A stretch of 64,000 nt of DNA from Flaccisagitta enflata (lineage: Eukaryota > Chaetognatha > Sagittoidea > Aphragmophora), in NCBI GenBank assembly GCA_965153355.1, contig OZ231126.1, positions 108,252,001 through 108,316,000 of the forward strand, read 5' to 3'. Positions 44,901 to 56,866 of this stretch are shown one piece after another. Position numbers and translations under genes: made by a program. Under the pieces are notes generated by a model. The model ran no database searches. It was not told the origin of the DNA and was given only the letters and a program-made list of their open reading frames with translations. Positions within the stretch are counted from its first letter, which is position 1. Every line of letters starts with the position of its first letter.

Positions 44901-46276
44901 TATCTTGAAACAGTGGACTCATCCCATGAAAGGGAAATGGGTACCTACGCTGTTCATTAGCTCTGTCACAATAAAAATCCCATGATACAAAGAGAAATGC
45001 CTGTCACGATAACAGGCCCGTCATTGATACATAAGAAAAGCTTTTGGTAAAACATATGACCATCGTTGTTTTGAGCAGGCAAGTGCCCAGCACACCAAAT
45101 GATAGGGAATGAGGTAGTGGACAGGGCTATGCTCGTCAATCATGTTTCATGGGTGAGTTGAGCTGTCATTGGGTCAAGTATATATATCTCAGTCTCTGCA
45201 AGTCTTTGTTCTCAATATGAGCATAACCTTTCATATGACACTTTCCTCATTCATCTGCGTGTGCCAATGATTCATCCCTGTTAGTTTTAACACAATGATA
45301 ACTGATGACGGTTAAAGTGGAATCTTTCACTGCAAAAGTCAGCTTATTTGAGAGTAATAGTCTTGATATCATCCCATGAAAAGGAAATGGGTGCCTACGC
45401 TGTTCATGCCTGTCACGATGAAAAGCCCGTCATTGATAAAGGAAATGGGTGCCTACGCTGTTCATGCCTGTCTCGATAACAGGCCCGTTGTTGATACATA
45501 AGAGAAGCTTTTGGTTAAAACATATGACCATCCTTGTTTTGAGCTGGCAAGTGCCCAGCACACCAAATGATAGGGAATGAGGTAGTGGACAGGGCTATGC
45601 TCGTCAATCTTGTTTCATGGGTGAGTTGAGCTGTCATTGGGTCAAGTATATATATCTCAGTCTCTGCAAGTCTTTGTTTCTCAATATGAGCATGTAACCT
45701 ATCTTACACACTTTCCCATCCCGTATCTATCTGCGAAAAAGAAGAAATGGAACTCAAGAAAATGGACAGAATCAAAAGATGAACGCTGGAGATGTGACTC
45801 TGTACCTGTACCAATGTGTATCTTTGAAACAGTGGACTCATCCCATGAAAAGGAAATGGGTACCTACGCTGTTCATGCCTGTCACGATAAAAAGCCCATC
45901 GTTGATACAAAAGAGAAATGCCTGTCACGATAACAGGCCCGTCGTTGATACACAAGAAGAGCTTTTGGTAAAACATATGACCATCGTTGTTTTGAGCAGG
46001 CAAGTGCCCAGCACACCAAATAATAGGGAATGAGGTAGTGAACAGGGCTATGCTCGTCAATCATGTTTCATGGGTGAGTTGAGCTGTCATTGGGTCAAGT
46101 ATATACATCTCAGTCTCTGCAAGTGTTTGTTTCTCAATATGAGCATGTTACATATCATACACACTTTCCCATCCCGCATCTATCTGCGAAAAAGCAACGA
46201 TTCATCCTCTTATACTTTTAACCACAATGATAACTGATGACGGTTAAAGTGGAATCTTTCACCGCAAAAGTCAAGC
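41850..46276. repeat. 934-bp satellite, block 2 (degenerate)
   Basis: Same dimeric unit as at 9.2-13.9 kb and in the same orientation. The parts from 44640 to 46276 match block 1 closely. The stretch 42040-44640 carries frequent 1-6 bp insertions and deletions, and near 44150-44600 it is barely recognisable. The density and kind of indel differ from block 1 and could be decay or unpolished sequence. Confidence 0.88.
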
Positions 46277-46740
46277 CGTCTGGCCCTGAGCCCGCTCAAC
46301 CCCGTTCTGCGCGCGCCCGAATCCCCCCTTTTCAATACGAGTCTCTCCTCTTTTCTTCTTCTTTCTACATTTTACCGGCTCGGAGCCTTTATAAGCGATG
46401 ATGATTCTCTCTCTTTACGCATTCATGCCCCCCAATTCTCTGTACACGATCTTCTGGAGATTTTGCGTCATCATTTCATGAATAAACCGGACTTCAGGCC
46501 TACCTTGGTCTCCTTTTCATTTGAGTTACTCTTCTTTGAGGCTAGGATCAAATCCGTCGGACATCACGACCTCAAAAGACAGCGTAACCCATGGCGCCGC
46601 ACTTTGGGACGATCTATGCCTTCAACTAATTTCCCCCTGGACAAATGAATCGCGGAAATTAAGAAGGCCACCACCCCGGACGAAAATTTCAACCCCCTGG
46701 ACGATCGGACCTCGAATTTCTGAAGGCCTGGGCGGGCGGG
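46277..46740 (+). other. Possible degenerate coding remnant
   Basis: Short overlapping frames (46521 onward: SVTHGAALWDDLCLQLISPW; then, shifted, EIKKATTPDENFNPLDDRTS) read like a frameshifted protein end near 46650. A 60-80 codon stretch is too little to name. Otherwise nothing was recognised. Confidence 0.25.
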
Positions 46741-46744
46741 GGGG

Positions 46745-46965
46745 GGTCTCTCACCCCCTTTAAGAGAGTACAGCACTCTGTCTCTCTCCCTTTCTTAAAA
46801 AGAGTACAGCACTCTGTCTCTCCCCCCCCCTTAAAGAGATACAGCACTCTGTGTCAGTCCCTCTCTTAAAAAGAGTACAGCACTCTGTCTCTCCCCCCCT
46901 TAAAGAGATACAGCACTCTGTGTCTCTCCCTCTCTTAAAGAGAGTACAGCACTCTGTCTCTCTCC
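46745..46965. repeat. TACAGCACTCTGTCTCTC minisatellite, about six copies
   Basis: Units of 35-42 bp with AAAGAGAGTACAGCACTCTG plus a C/T-rich tail. The same unit reappears at 54064-54118, on the far side of the pyrimidine-rich block. Confidence 0.85.
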
Positions 46966-47098
46966 CTCGTCGAAAACACGGCCATGCCCCTCAAGCAAAT
47001 ATTAATGCATTAACGATGCATTAACTAAGCTCAAGGATCAGGTAAGTATAATCTTGAGTCGGTAAAAACCGAGTCAAGATCATCGAGTAAGTATTTTT
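46966..47098 (+). repeat. Cassette-like segment with two GTAAGTA sites
   Basis: ATGCATTAACGATGCATTAA is followed by GGATCAG|GTAAGTATAATC, a 14-bp stem (CTTGAGTCGGTAAAA / CCGAGTCAAGAT), and a second GAGTAAGTATTTTTG before the T/C tract. It looks like a splice-donor-bearing end related to the cassettes that follow. Confidence 0.45.
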
Positions 47099-47195
47099 GT
47101 TCTCATTTCTTTTTTTCTTCTTCTTCATTTTTCTCTTTCTTTCCTTTTCTTTCTTTTTTCTTTTTTTCTTTCATTCTTTTTTCTTTTTTTTCCTA

Positions 47196-47710
<515 letters not shown>

Positions 47711-47868
47711 AACTTTCCTACTTTCTTTTCCTTCCTTTCTTTCAGTTTTTCATCTTTTCTTTCTTTTTTTCCTTTTTTTTTCTTTCTTTGTTTCTTTGTC
47801 TCTTTGTTTCTCTCATTCTTTGTTTCTTTGTTTTTTTTTCCTTTTCTATTTTATCTGTCTCTGTCAGT

Positions 47869-47939
<71 letters not shown>

Positions 47940-48049
47940 GACCGCTCGACCGACCGACCGACCGACTGACCAACCAACCAACCAACCAATCGAAAAAACA
48001 ACCGACCAAAGAGCGGAAGACCGTAAAGTGGAAGAAACGACGTGAGCAA

Positions 48050-48330
48050 CTTATCACTTCGACGCCAACCTGTCCCTCCAAGGGGAGGACAGATTCACTT
48101 CCCCTGCCCGTGCCCATGGCCATGCCCATGCGTGAAAGAAAAGAGGATCATCCAAAGTAAACGTGCAGCCCACCCCACGCCGTCCAGACAAAATCTGAAA
48201 TATGGGACACAATCTGAAACAGCTCAGCTGAGCCGAAAGGGCTGGACGAGTGGGCCGTGATGTGACATCACAGCTTACACGGCAATGTGGAGCTCAAAAT
48301 CTACCCAGGTATTGTATTGAACTGGTAAGT
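48050..48330 (+). repeat. Donor-bearing cassette, copy 2
   Basis: CTGCCCGTGCCCATGGCCAT, palindrome GCTCAGCTGAGC (48222-48233), GGGCCGTGATGTGACATCAC, ATTGTATTGAACTG|GTAAGT at 48325, then (TC)n. A CGACCGACCGACCGACTG tetranucleotide tract and an ACACTGGAAATCT-A(n) piece follow at 48415-48500. Confidence 0.7.
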
Positions 48331-48331
48331 T

Positions 48332-48396
<65 letters not shown>

Positions 48397-48554
48397 CATT
48401 TGCTCGCTCGCTCTCGACGGACCGACTGACCGACCGACCGACGGCCGCGAGTTGCAGAAGAAATACACTGGAAATCTGAAAACGAAAAAAAAAAAAAAGG
48501 AAAAATAATTTGCCTTTGACTCGCGGAGAAAAAAAACAACAAAAACAAAACGGA

Positions 48555-48850
48555 AGAACAAACATGGGCAACCTGACACTCCGAGGCCTACCTATCCCTC
48601 CGATTTGATGGGCAGGTTAAAGTGTCCCTGCCATGCCCTGCCCATGCCCTGCCAATGCCCGAAGGAGATCATCCGACAAACGTCCATTCCTTCCACCCTA
48701 CCCAGTTTCAAATTAAATCTGGAACAAAACCTGTTTAGCTCAGCTGAGCGGAATGAGCTGGATGAGCGGGCCGTGATTTGACGTCACTGCGTACACAACA
48801 ATGTGTAACTTGGAGCGGGTCCCAGTATTTTATTGAACTGGTAAGTAGCT
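48555..48850 (+). repeat. Donor-bearing cassette, copy 3, with consensus CRE
   Basis: CCATGCCCTGCCCATGCCCT, palindrome GCTCAGCTGAGC (48738-48749), GGGCCGTGATTTGACGTCAC with TGACGTCA at 48779-48786, GAGCGGGTCCCAGTATTTTA, TTGAACTG|GTAAGTAGC at 48841, then (TTTC)n. TGACGTCA is the consensus CREB/ATF site. Activity is not shown by sequence alone. Confidence 0.7.
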
Positions 48851-48861
48851 TTCCTCCTTTC

Positions 48862-48941
<80 letters not shown>

Positions 48942-49075
48942 CTCACACATTTTTTCTTCTTCTCTTTCTTTGTTTTTTTTTCCTTTGTTTTTTTTTTCTT
49001 TATTTCTTTGATCCTTTCATTCTTTGTTTCTTTCTTCCTTTTCCTTTTCATCCGTCTTTGTGTGTGTGTGTGTGT

Positions 49076-49154
<79 letters not shown>

Positions 49155-49289
49155 GACCTACTGACCAACGGACAAAGCCAATGGTGGAGGTGCCTTTTTC
49201 GCCGGGTCGTTTTTTTCCCAGCAAAAAATACACTGGAAATCTCAAAAAAAAAATAATTGTCCTTGTCAAAAGGCCCAAAACCTCGAAAC

Positions 49290-49525
49290 GAAAAATATTA
49301 ATGCATTAACGGTGCATTAATGATGCAGTAACGCTGCATTAATGGAAAACACGGCCCAGGACCTCGAAGTGTTAATGCATTTACGATGCAGTAAAGCTGC
49401 ATTAACGGAAAGCGCGGAATTAATGCAAACGCGGAAGAAGCGTACATGGCATTAACGAAAAACGCGGCATTAGCAATGCTCGCGGCATTAAGGATGCTTA
49501 CGGTATCATCATAAACACGGCATTA
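49290..49525. repeat. GCATTAACG degenerate tandem repeat
   Basis: About 14 irregular units around GATGCATTAACG / GGCATTAACGAAAAACGC. The unit contains TTAATGCATTAA-like palindromes. A few units also occur at 47000-47030. Confidence 0.75.
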
Positions 49526-49539
49526 ACGTCAGAGTCCCG

Positions 49540-49765
49540 TGAAAAGAAATACACGCAAAATCTGAAAATAAGAAAAAAAAAAAACGTCAATTCCATCCCA
49601 CCCCACCCAATCCTAAATCAAATTTGAAACAAAATCTGGAACGGAATCTAAAATAACTCAGCCGAGCCAAATGAGCTGAGGGAGCGGGCCGTATTGTGAA
49701 GTCACTGCCTACACGACTATCTGCAACTGCAAAGATATTCAGGTATTGTATTAAACTGGTAAGTT
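49540..49765 (+). repeat. Donor-bearing cassette, copy 4
   Basis: AAATACACGCAAAATCTGAA and an A run, CATCCCACCCCACCCAAT, a mutated palindrome (ACTCAGCCGAGCC), GAGCGGGCCGTATTGTGAAG, AGGTATTGTATTAAACTG|GTAAGT at 49759, then (TTTC)n. Confidence 0.65.
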
Positions 49766-49766
49766 T

Positions 49767-49802
<36 letters not shown>

Positions 49803-49839
49803 TTTTTCTTTCTTTCTTTCTCTTTCTATCTCTCTGTCT

Positions 49840-49895
<56 letters not shown>

Positions 49896-49984
49896 CACTT
49901 GCTCGCTCGCTCGCTCTTTCTCTCTCTTGCTCACTTGCTCGCTCGCTCGCTCGGTCTCGACCAACCGACCAACCGACTGACCAA

Positions 49985-50580
49985 CGGACACAGCCAGTTA
50001 AAGAGGTGCATAGTCCCACCTGAAACGGAAAAAGAAACATAATCTCTTATGAATGGAGGAAACTCGCCAAACGCGCCGTCATTGGACATTTGAATGCACT
50101 TTGCCCGGCCGCAAGCACGCAACTTAAAAATCCATGGGTCAAACCGGTCGGTCGATCGGTACACACACGCTCACTGGACATCAACTGAGTGTAAATGCGC
50201 GTAAAACGTGCTCCGTTTAACTTCAGCCGGTCGATGGGTCGCATTGATATCCTTGAACAAAGCAACGAAGCGCTTCTACTGCTCAGCACGAACACGCACT
50301 AAGCTGAGCTAACGGAGCTGAGCTAATGAATCTAAGCTAAAAGAACTCAAAGAAATATTCCTCCGTGGTGGTAAGACAATTCACTGCCCCTGTCCGTCGT
50401 TCAAGCACGGTGGACACACACTCACTTGGAGCAAATTGATTGAAATTGAGTGCCCCACATTTCGCGTGCAACGCCGGCTACACATGAATAAAAGCAAGTC
50501 CAGGGCAAACTTATGCTCTGCATTTGCTCTGCATCTCCATCATGAGAGGATAAGTTATTGTACTTAGCCTGGTAAGTAAT
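49985..50580 (+). repeat. Donor-bearing cassette, copy 5 (most diverged) and adjoining DNA
   Basis: AAGCTGAGCTAACGGAGCTG near 50300 echoes the palindrome region. CTTAGCCTG|GTAAGTAATAT at 50572 leads into (TTTC)n/(TC)n. The rest (50000-50290) is unique-looking and non-coding. Confidence 0.5.
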
Positions 50581-50619
50581 ATTTTCCTCTTTCTTTCTTT
50601 CTTTCTTTCCTTCTTTCTT

Positions 50620-50740
<121 letters not shown>

Positions 50741-50859
50741 GGTGAGCTTGACTATGCGAACATAAGATACATAGTCCCCTATCACTGTCGGTAACGGCCC
50801 CGTGGCTTAAAAGGAAGCAGTGATAGTATTTTATTTCGTCATTACTAATCTATCCTAAC

Positions 50860-50960
50860 CATCATATTACAATATCATCATATCATCAAATAATCATATC
50901 ATCATATAATCATATCATCATATCATCATATCATCACATCATCATATCATCATTTTCGCC
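50860..50960. repeat. (ATCATCATAT)n repeat
   Basis: Ten-base ATCATATCATCATAT-type units over about 100 bp. Confidence 0.8.
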
Positions 50961-51146
50961 ACTGAAAGCATCAAGACAAAAGCGTCTAAAGAAAAACATG
51001 ATTCATTCCCTTGAATCTCACTATCTCTTCCAAATAACGCCGTGATTCAAAATCATTGCAAAAGGAGAGAAAAGTTGCATGGGCGTGCAGCATTACGCGA
51101 AAGGCGCAACGGATAGTCTCCAAAAAGAGACTCTCTTCCCCCCAGA

Positions 51147-51228
<82 letters not shown>

Positions 51229-51230
<2 letters not shown>

Positions 51231-51401
51231 TCTATCTGGCTGTCTCTACCGGCATACCGAAGGGCCAATCCCCATTCACTTGTCATCGCGGAAATATCCA
51301 GACGTACGAATTTGGACTTCTACGGTGAAAAGTCGGCATAACTGATAAGACCGACACAAAAAGCAAGCCTACAAAAATCGCGGGGTCAAATTCACACCCC
51401 G

Positions 51402-51402
<1 letters not shown>
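51229..51402. repeat. Composite repeat B, copy 1
   Basis: The segment between two TC tracts has ACCGGCAT, AGGGCCAATCCCCATTCA, TGTCATCGCGGAAAT, AAAAGTCGGC and CCTACAAAAATC. It matches 52476-52618 at roughly 80 percent by eye. Confidence 0.75.
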
Positions 51403-51490
<88 letters not shown>

Positions 51491-51942
51491 TCCTCCCCCC
51501 TCAAACTCTGCAAGTCCATGCAGTCAAGATGACGTAATAGCCTCCTTAGTGGACGTCTATGAGGCCCACACTACAACCTATCATAGGGCTGACGTTGTGC
51601 CTCATTCTATGGTTCATCTACGAATTTCAATACTAGTTTAAATTGAATTGGATGACCATCAATAAAATGATCAAATCACATCATCATTATGAGCATTATT
51701 AGCATCATCATAAAAAGCATTATCATCATCAGCTTCATCATCATTATCATCACCTCCCGAATCTTACGCCTATTCGGAATTTGGCCTGGAAAAGCCGACC
51801 CTCGCTTTCCCCACCCTCAGACGGGACTCGAAGTGGGGATTAACCATTCAAGTAGTCATCGCGACCATTAAGGGCCGCGATCCAACCTCAATTCCTCATC
51901 ACGTCGTGAACTCTACCCTGTAAGTATACCTTTCTGTCTCTT

Positions 51943-52282
<340 letters not shown>

Positions 52283-52413
52283 CCTTCTTCTTCTTCTTCT
52301 TCTTCTTCTTCTTCTTCTTCTTCTTCTTCTTCTTCTTCTTCCTCTTTCTCTCTCTCTTTCTCTCTTTCTTTCTTTCTTTCTTTCCTTTTCTCTCTCTCTT
52401 TCTCTCTTTCTTT

Positions 52414-52475
<62 letters not shown>

Positions 52476-52477
<2 letters not shown>

Positions 52478-52614
52478 CGGCATCCTGGTAGGGCCAATCC
52501 CTATTCATCTGTCATCGCGGAATTTCCAGACGCACAGATTTGGACATCGTCGGTAAAAAGTCGGCAAAGTCGGTGAAGACCGACTCAAAAGGCGAGCCTA
52601 CAAAAATTCACACC

Positions 52615-52618
<4 letters not shown>
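52476..52618. repeat. Composite repeat B, copy 2
   Basis: Second copy of the 51229-51402 segment, again bounded by TC tracts on both sides. Confidence 0.75.
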
Positions 52619-52696
<78 letters not shown>

Positions 52697-52701
<5 letters not shown>

Positions 52702-52912
52702 TGGCCTCTCCCACCTCGCACACCCCGCGGCCTTTCCTGGGTGATAGGCTAACCTTACGCTGCGACCCCAGACATCGCACAGACCACCGGCGCAAACTAG
52801 ACATTTTCTGTCATCGCCACTCCTTCTGTCGGCAACGAAGATTTCACCCCGGCCCAGTTAAGAGCATAACTAAGGCCCGGAATTCAGTAACATCGCCTGG
52901 GTGAGCCGTCAT
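52697..52912. repeat. Composite repeat A, copy 2
   Basis: Second copy of 52046-52282 (TAGGCTAACCTTACGCTGCG, TTTCACCCCGGCCCAGTTAA, AACTAAGGCCCGGAATT), again followed by (TTC)n. The A-(TTC)n-(TC)n-B order shows that the whole block of 500-600 bp duplicated. Confidence 0.75.
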
Positions 52913-52978
52913 TCTTCTTCTTCTTCTTCTTCTTCTTCTTCTTCTTCTTCTTCTTCTTTTCTTCTCTCTCTCTCTCTT

Positions 52979-53050
<72 letters not shown>

Positions 53051-53395
53051 GTTTTAAACCTACTGGAGCGGCACCATCATTAAATAAAGTTGGCTCAACT
53101 GGAAAAGCCAAATCCCTTTCCAAACCATCAGTCTCACTTTGTCATCTGGACTGGGTGACAAAGCGGTGTCAACACGGCGACGCGACAACGTGATCGTGAA
53201 TGTGGGGATCTTACGAAGTCGACATGTTGACATGAGGGACGAAACTAAGTCCTTCAATTGAAGAAAACGAAGAAGCAAAAACGCAATCCAAACAGTGTTT
53301 TCCCAAATTTGGGCGGGCCAACGATCCTCAACTGTTAATAGCGAGCAGTATTTCTGCGTCGTCATCATCATCGTCATTATCATCATAATCATCAT

Positions 53396-53449
<54 letters not shown>

Positions 53450-53575
53450 TAGTTCTTTCTTTCTTCCTCTTATAATTTTTCCTTTCTTTTCTATCATATC
53501 ATTTCAGTCTCTTTCTTTCTTTCAGTCTTTCTCGAAATTTCAATTTTCTATTCTACTAATGAACAAATCCCACTA

Positions 53576-53860
53576 ATGGCAGGTAGACTGAGGGTAAGTA
53601 TTGAGCTAAGCAAACATACCCTCAGGGATATCATACTGGCCGAAATTATTCAAATAAAGGAACAAGAACCAAATCTGCCAGAAATCGATGCTTGGTGGAA
53701 ACTAGTGGAAAAATTGGAAAACACCAACTGTTTTCAAAATTTTCAAGACATTCTCGATGCCTGGCGGTTTGCTTTCAAAAGTGAACCACACAATCTCTTT
53801 CCAAAGCTCCATGGTCTTCAGTTAATCGACCTGAAAAGAAGAGCAGGCTTGGTTGACTAG
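53576..53860 (+). CDS. Small unrecognised protein-like ORF, 94 aa
   Basis: ATG at 53576 to a stop at 53858-53860. The peptide (SKHTLRDIILAEIIQIKEQE, then IDAWWKLVEKLENTNCFQNF) has balanced composition, amphipathic helices and three Trp, unlike the surrounding microsatellite frames. Near its start the DNA reads AGGGTAAGTATT, a possible splice donor, so the ATG may be a leader exon instead. No family was recognised. It could belong to the LTR-type element downstream. Confidence 0.4.
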   Translation: MAGRLRVSIELSKHTLRDIILAEIIQIKEQEPNLPEIDAWWKLVEKLENTNCFQNFQDILDAWRFAFKSEPHNLFPKLHGLQLIDLKRRAGLVD

Positions 53861-53944
53861 GAATCCCAAGAAATCAATCCAATCTCCAAACTCATTATCC
53901 CCCTCTCAATCGAGGCTCAAGACGCAAGGCTGGAGGCTAATTGT

Positions 53945-54120
53945 TGGGTCATCGTCTTCTCTTTATCTATCTTATCCACCCTCTAAATTCGAGGCTGGGT
54001 CCACATCTTCCCTTTATCCGTCCTATCCACCCTCTAAATTCGAGGCTGGGTCCACGTCCTAAAGAGCACTCTGTCTCTCTCTCTCCTAAAGAGAGTACAG
54101 CACTCTGTCTCTCTCTCTAT
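53945..54120. repeat. CTTTATC...AAATTCGAGGCTGGGTCC repeat (2-3 copies) and two TACAGCACTCTG units
   Basis: CCACCCTCTAAATTCGAGGC is repeated about 52 bp apart, followed by the unit also seen at 46745-46965. Confidence 0.75.
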
Positions 54121-54133
54121 CCCTCTCTCACTC

Positions 54134-54277
54134 CAGACTCCAGACGACGCTGCACAACAAGAGGACATCGTTATCAGACTCAGAGAGGCCATAGACCAAA
54201 TAAGAACATCTTTTAGAATTGTTGGTCAATTGGCCCAAATCACTCAAGGGGCTGAGTCTTTGTTAACTGAACTCTAA
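54134..54277 (+). CDS. Small helical ORF or terminal coding exon, about 47 codons
   Basis: The T/C tract and CTCACTCCAG make a strong acceptor-like context. The frame (TPDDAAQQEDIVIRLREAID and then QIRTSFRIVGQLAQITQGAE) runs to TAA at 54275-54277, directly before CAG|GTAAGT. Its composition suggests a real coding exon. The partner exons are unknown. Confidence 0.35.
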   Translation, partial: QTPDDAAQQEDIVIRLREAIDQIRTSFRIVGQLAQITQGAESLLTEL

Positions 54278-54304
54278 CAGGTAAGTTTACTTACAGGTAA
54301 GTTC
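54278..54304 (+). promoter_or_regulatory. Two splice-donor consensus sites 16 bp apart
   Basis: ACAG|GTAAGTTTACTTACAG|GTAAGTT: two perfect CAG|GTAAGT contexts repeat after 16 bp, with an acceptor-like TTACAG between them. They may act as alternative donors or be a local duplication. Confidence 0.45.
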
Positions 54305-54309
54305 AAATT

Positions 54310-55185
54310 AGCCTTAGCACTTATTCCTAGCTCATTTTTCTATTCTTATCTCAAAATCTTTTTAAACCTTCATCTCAACCCTCAAGAAAGGGGGATCGGG
54401 TCCCTATAACTTGGGGGTCAACAGGAAGCTGTGGACCTGCGAGGGTCCGGGGGCACGTTAAAAACTTGATATAGTGCTGGGGAGATACTGAAGGCCCCCG
54501 TGTCTAACGAAGTGTGAATTAACATACTACAGTGGTACTTCCTAGTCGGCGGAAACTCGGACTGCTATGTAACTCGGTTACATAGTAAGTGGGGGACCGT
54601 GGTACGTAAGCGACAGCTTACACCCAGGTAAATTGGTTGACTGCAGGGGATTAAAGCGCAAAATGAGGATTCTGCCTTCAGTCCCCCCCTTGAAAGCGCA
54701 GGGGGAAGCAGTCAGGCAATTTCACTGCAGGCAAGACCAATGTTAACGGTCAACGTTTTGTAAGGATAGCTAAGTCCTTGCAGGACTAGACCGTCGGCTC
54801 CGAACTTTCCTGAGACTGGGCAGAACCTAGATCGGAAAGGGCTGGGATCACTATCGACTGGGTCATTGGTCGGTCATTGATTTCCTGTCAGTGGCTTAAT
54901 GTACAGTCAGGCCCATGTAACGGTTGAATTCTATCTCACCAGAGCATGGCACATGTGATTGGAATCTCTGAAAAGGAGCTTCCGGGAAGCATGTGGAATA
55001 TACTTAGCAGATCATCAGGTAGTCTTCATGGGAAGCTATGGGCCACCTGGACCTGTGACGGGTATATTTGGAAAGGCTCTCGCCCGCGGCTGCGCCCAGA
55101 AGCCCCATCTCCTAACTTTATCCCTAACCCACCCTCCTAACACCCCTGTCCCCTGGGAGGCTAAAGAGAGTAAGCGCTCAAATTC
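54310..55185 (+). other. Unassigned region before the leader arrays
   Basis: Balanced-GC DNA unlike its surroundings, with small hairpins (CTATGTAACTCGGTTACATA near 54560). Two overlapping frames at 54946-55291 contain LADHQVVFMGSYGPPGPV but no start or family can be argued. It may be the LTR/leader of the downstream element. Confidence 0.35.
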
Positions 55186-55240
55186 ATCCTTTCAAACTTC
55201 ATTCTTTCAAACTTCATTCTTTCAAACTCAACTTCGTGAC

Positions 55241-56165
55241 GTAACACGCTCGAGAACGACGCTCGAGACTCATCACACGATAACCGGATAACGTTAAGCG
55301 AATATCGCATAACCTTGAGTTTACGCTCTTCAATTAAAGGTTTCTCAACGCTCTATTCTTAAGCTTGGAAGCCAAAGCTTAAGCTTCAACACTCGACTTA
55401 CACTTTTCGTCAAGCGCTCTTGACGCTACACGCTCGAGAACAACGCTCGAGACTCATCACCCGATAACCGGATAACGTTAAGCGAATATCGCATAACTTC
55501 AAGTTTACGCTCTTCGATTAAAAGTTTCTCAACGCTCTATTCTTAAGCTTGGAAGCCAAAGCTTAAGCTTCAACACTCGACTTACACTTATCGTCAAGCG
55601 CTCTTGACGCTACACGCTCGAGAACGACGCTTGAGACTCATCACCTGATAACCGGATAACGTTAAGCGAATATCGCATAACGTCGAGTTTACGCTCTTCG
55701 ATTAAAGGGTTCTCAACGCTCTATTCTTAAGCTTGGAAGCCAAAGCTTAAGCTTAAACACTCGACTTACACTTATCGTCAAGCGCACTTGACGCTACACG
55801 CTCAAGAACAACGCTCGAGACTCATCACCCGATTACCGGATAACGTTAAGCGAATACCGCTTAACGTCGAGTTTACGCTCTTTGATTAAAAGTTTCTCAG
55901 CGCTCTACTCTTAAGCTTGGGAGCCAAAGCTTAAGCTTCAACACTCAACTTAAACTTATCGTCAAGCGCTCTTGACGCTACACGCTCGAGAACGACTCTC
56001 GAGACTCATCACCCGATTACCGGATAACGTTAAGCGAATATTGCTTAATGTTGAGTTAACGCTCTTTGATTAAAGGTTTCTCAGCGCTCTATTCTTAAGC
56101 TCGAGAGCCAAAGCTCGAGCCTCAGCATTCGACTTACACTTAACGTTAAGCGCTCTTGACTTTGT
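55241..56165. repeat. 184-bp tandem repeat, five copies, rich in palindromes
   Basis: The landmark CGCTC(G/A)AG recurs at 55247, 55431, 55615, 55799 and 55983, a spacing of exactly 184 bp. Each unit has CTTAAGCTTGGAAGCCAAAG leading to a stem with CTTAAG, GATAACCGGATAACGTTAAG, CTCGAG and AAGCGCTCTTGACGCT. There is no conserved frame. Confidence 0.95.
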
Positions 56166-56860
56166 AGGTCAAAATCGACGCTAGATACTCCTTAACGTTA
56201 AGCGCACAAAGCTTAACGCCTTTGACAACATCAGATTTTCGCTTATCTTTAAGCGAACGAAGCTTAACGCTCGAGATCCAACGCTCGAGACAATATCCGA
56301 ATCTTGCTCAACGTTAAGCGCACGAAGCTTAACGCCTTTGACAACATCAGATTTTGCTCATCTTTAAGCAAACGAAGCTTAACGCTCAAGATCCAATACT
56401 CGAGACAAAATCCGACTCTCGATTAACGTTAAGTGCACAAACCTTGACGCCTTTGACGATATCGGATTCTCGCTTACTTTTAAGCGAACAAAACTTGACG
56501 CACGAGGCGATTTCCTATTCTCGCTTAACGTTAAGCGCATGAAGCTTAACGCCCAAGACAACATCAGATTTACGCTTATCTTTAAGCGACGAAACTTAAA
56601 GTGCGAGATCCAACGCTCGAGACAATATCCGAATCTCGCTTTACGTTAAGTGAACAAACCTGGACGTGTTTTACGACATCGGATTCTCGCTTATCTTTAA
56701 GCAAACAAGCTTAACGCTCGAGATCCAACACTCGAGACAATATCCGATTCTCGCCTAACGTTAAACGCACGAAGCTTAACGCCCTAGACAACATCAAATT
56801 TTCGCTTATCTTTAAGCGAACAAGCTTAACGCTCGAGAACCAACGCTTGAGGATCAACTT
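56166..56860. repeat. About 115-bp tandem repeat, six copies, next to gag
   Basis: Units share AACGTTAAGCGCACGAAGCT, TTTGACAACATCAGATTTTC, GCTTATCTTTAAGCGAAC and CGCTCGAGATCCAACGCTCG. They are related to the 184-bp array in vocabulary (CTCGAG, GTTAAGCG). The array stops 7 bp before the gag ATG, so it forms the 5' leader of that element. Confidence 0.9.
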
Positions 56861-56866
56861 TTCAAA

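Noticed and set aside
54310-54960. Structured GC-balanced DNA as an RNA gene (tRNA, snRNA or rRNA)
   Set aside because: No cloverleaf, box A/B, Sm site or rRNA core word could be recognised by reading.
54946-55291. Two overlapping plus frames as genes
   Set aside because: The frames overlap and neither has a start context, domain or splice support. The second runs into the tandem array. Kept only as unassigned sequence.
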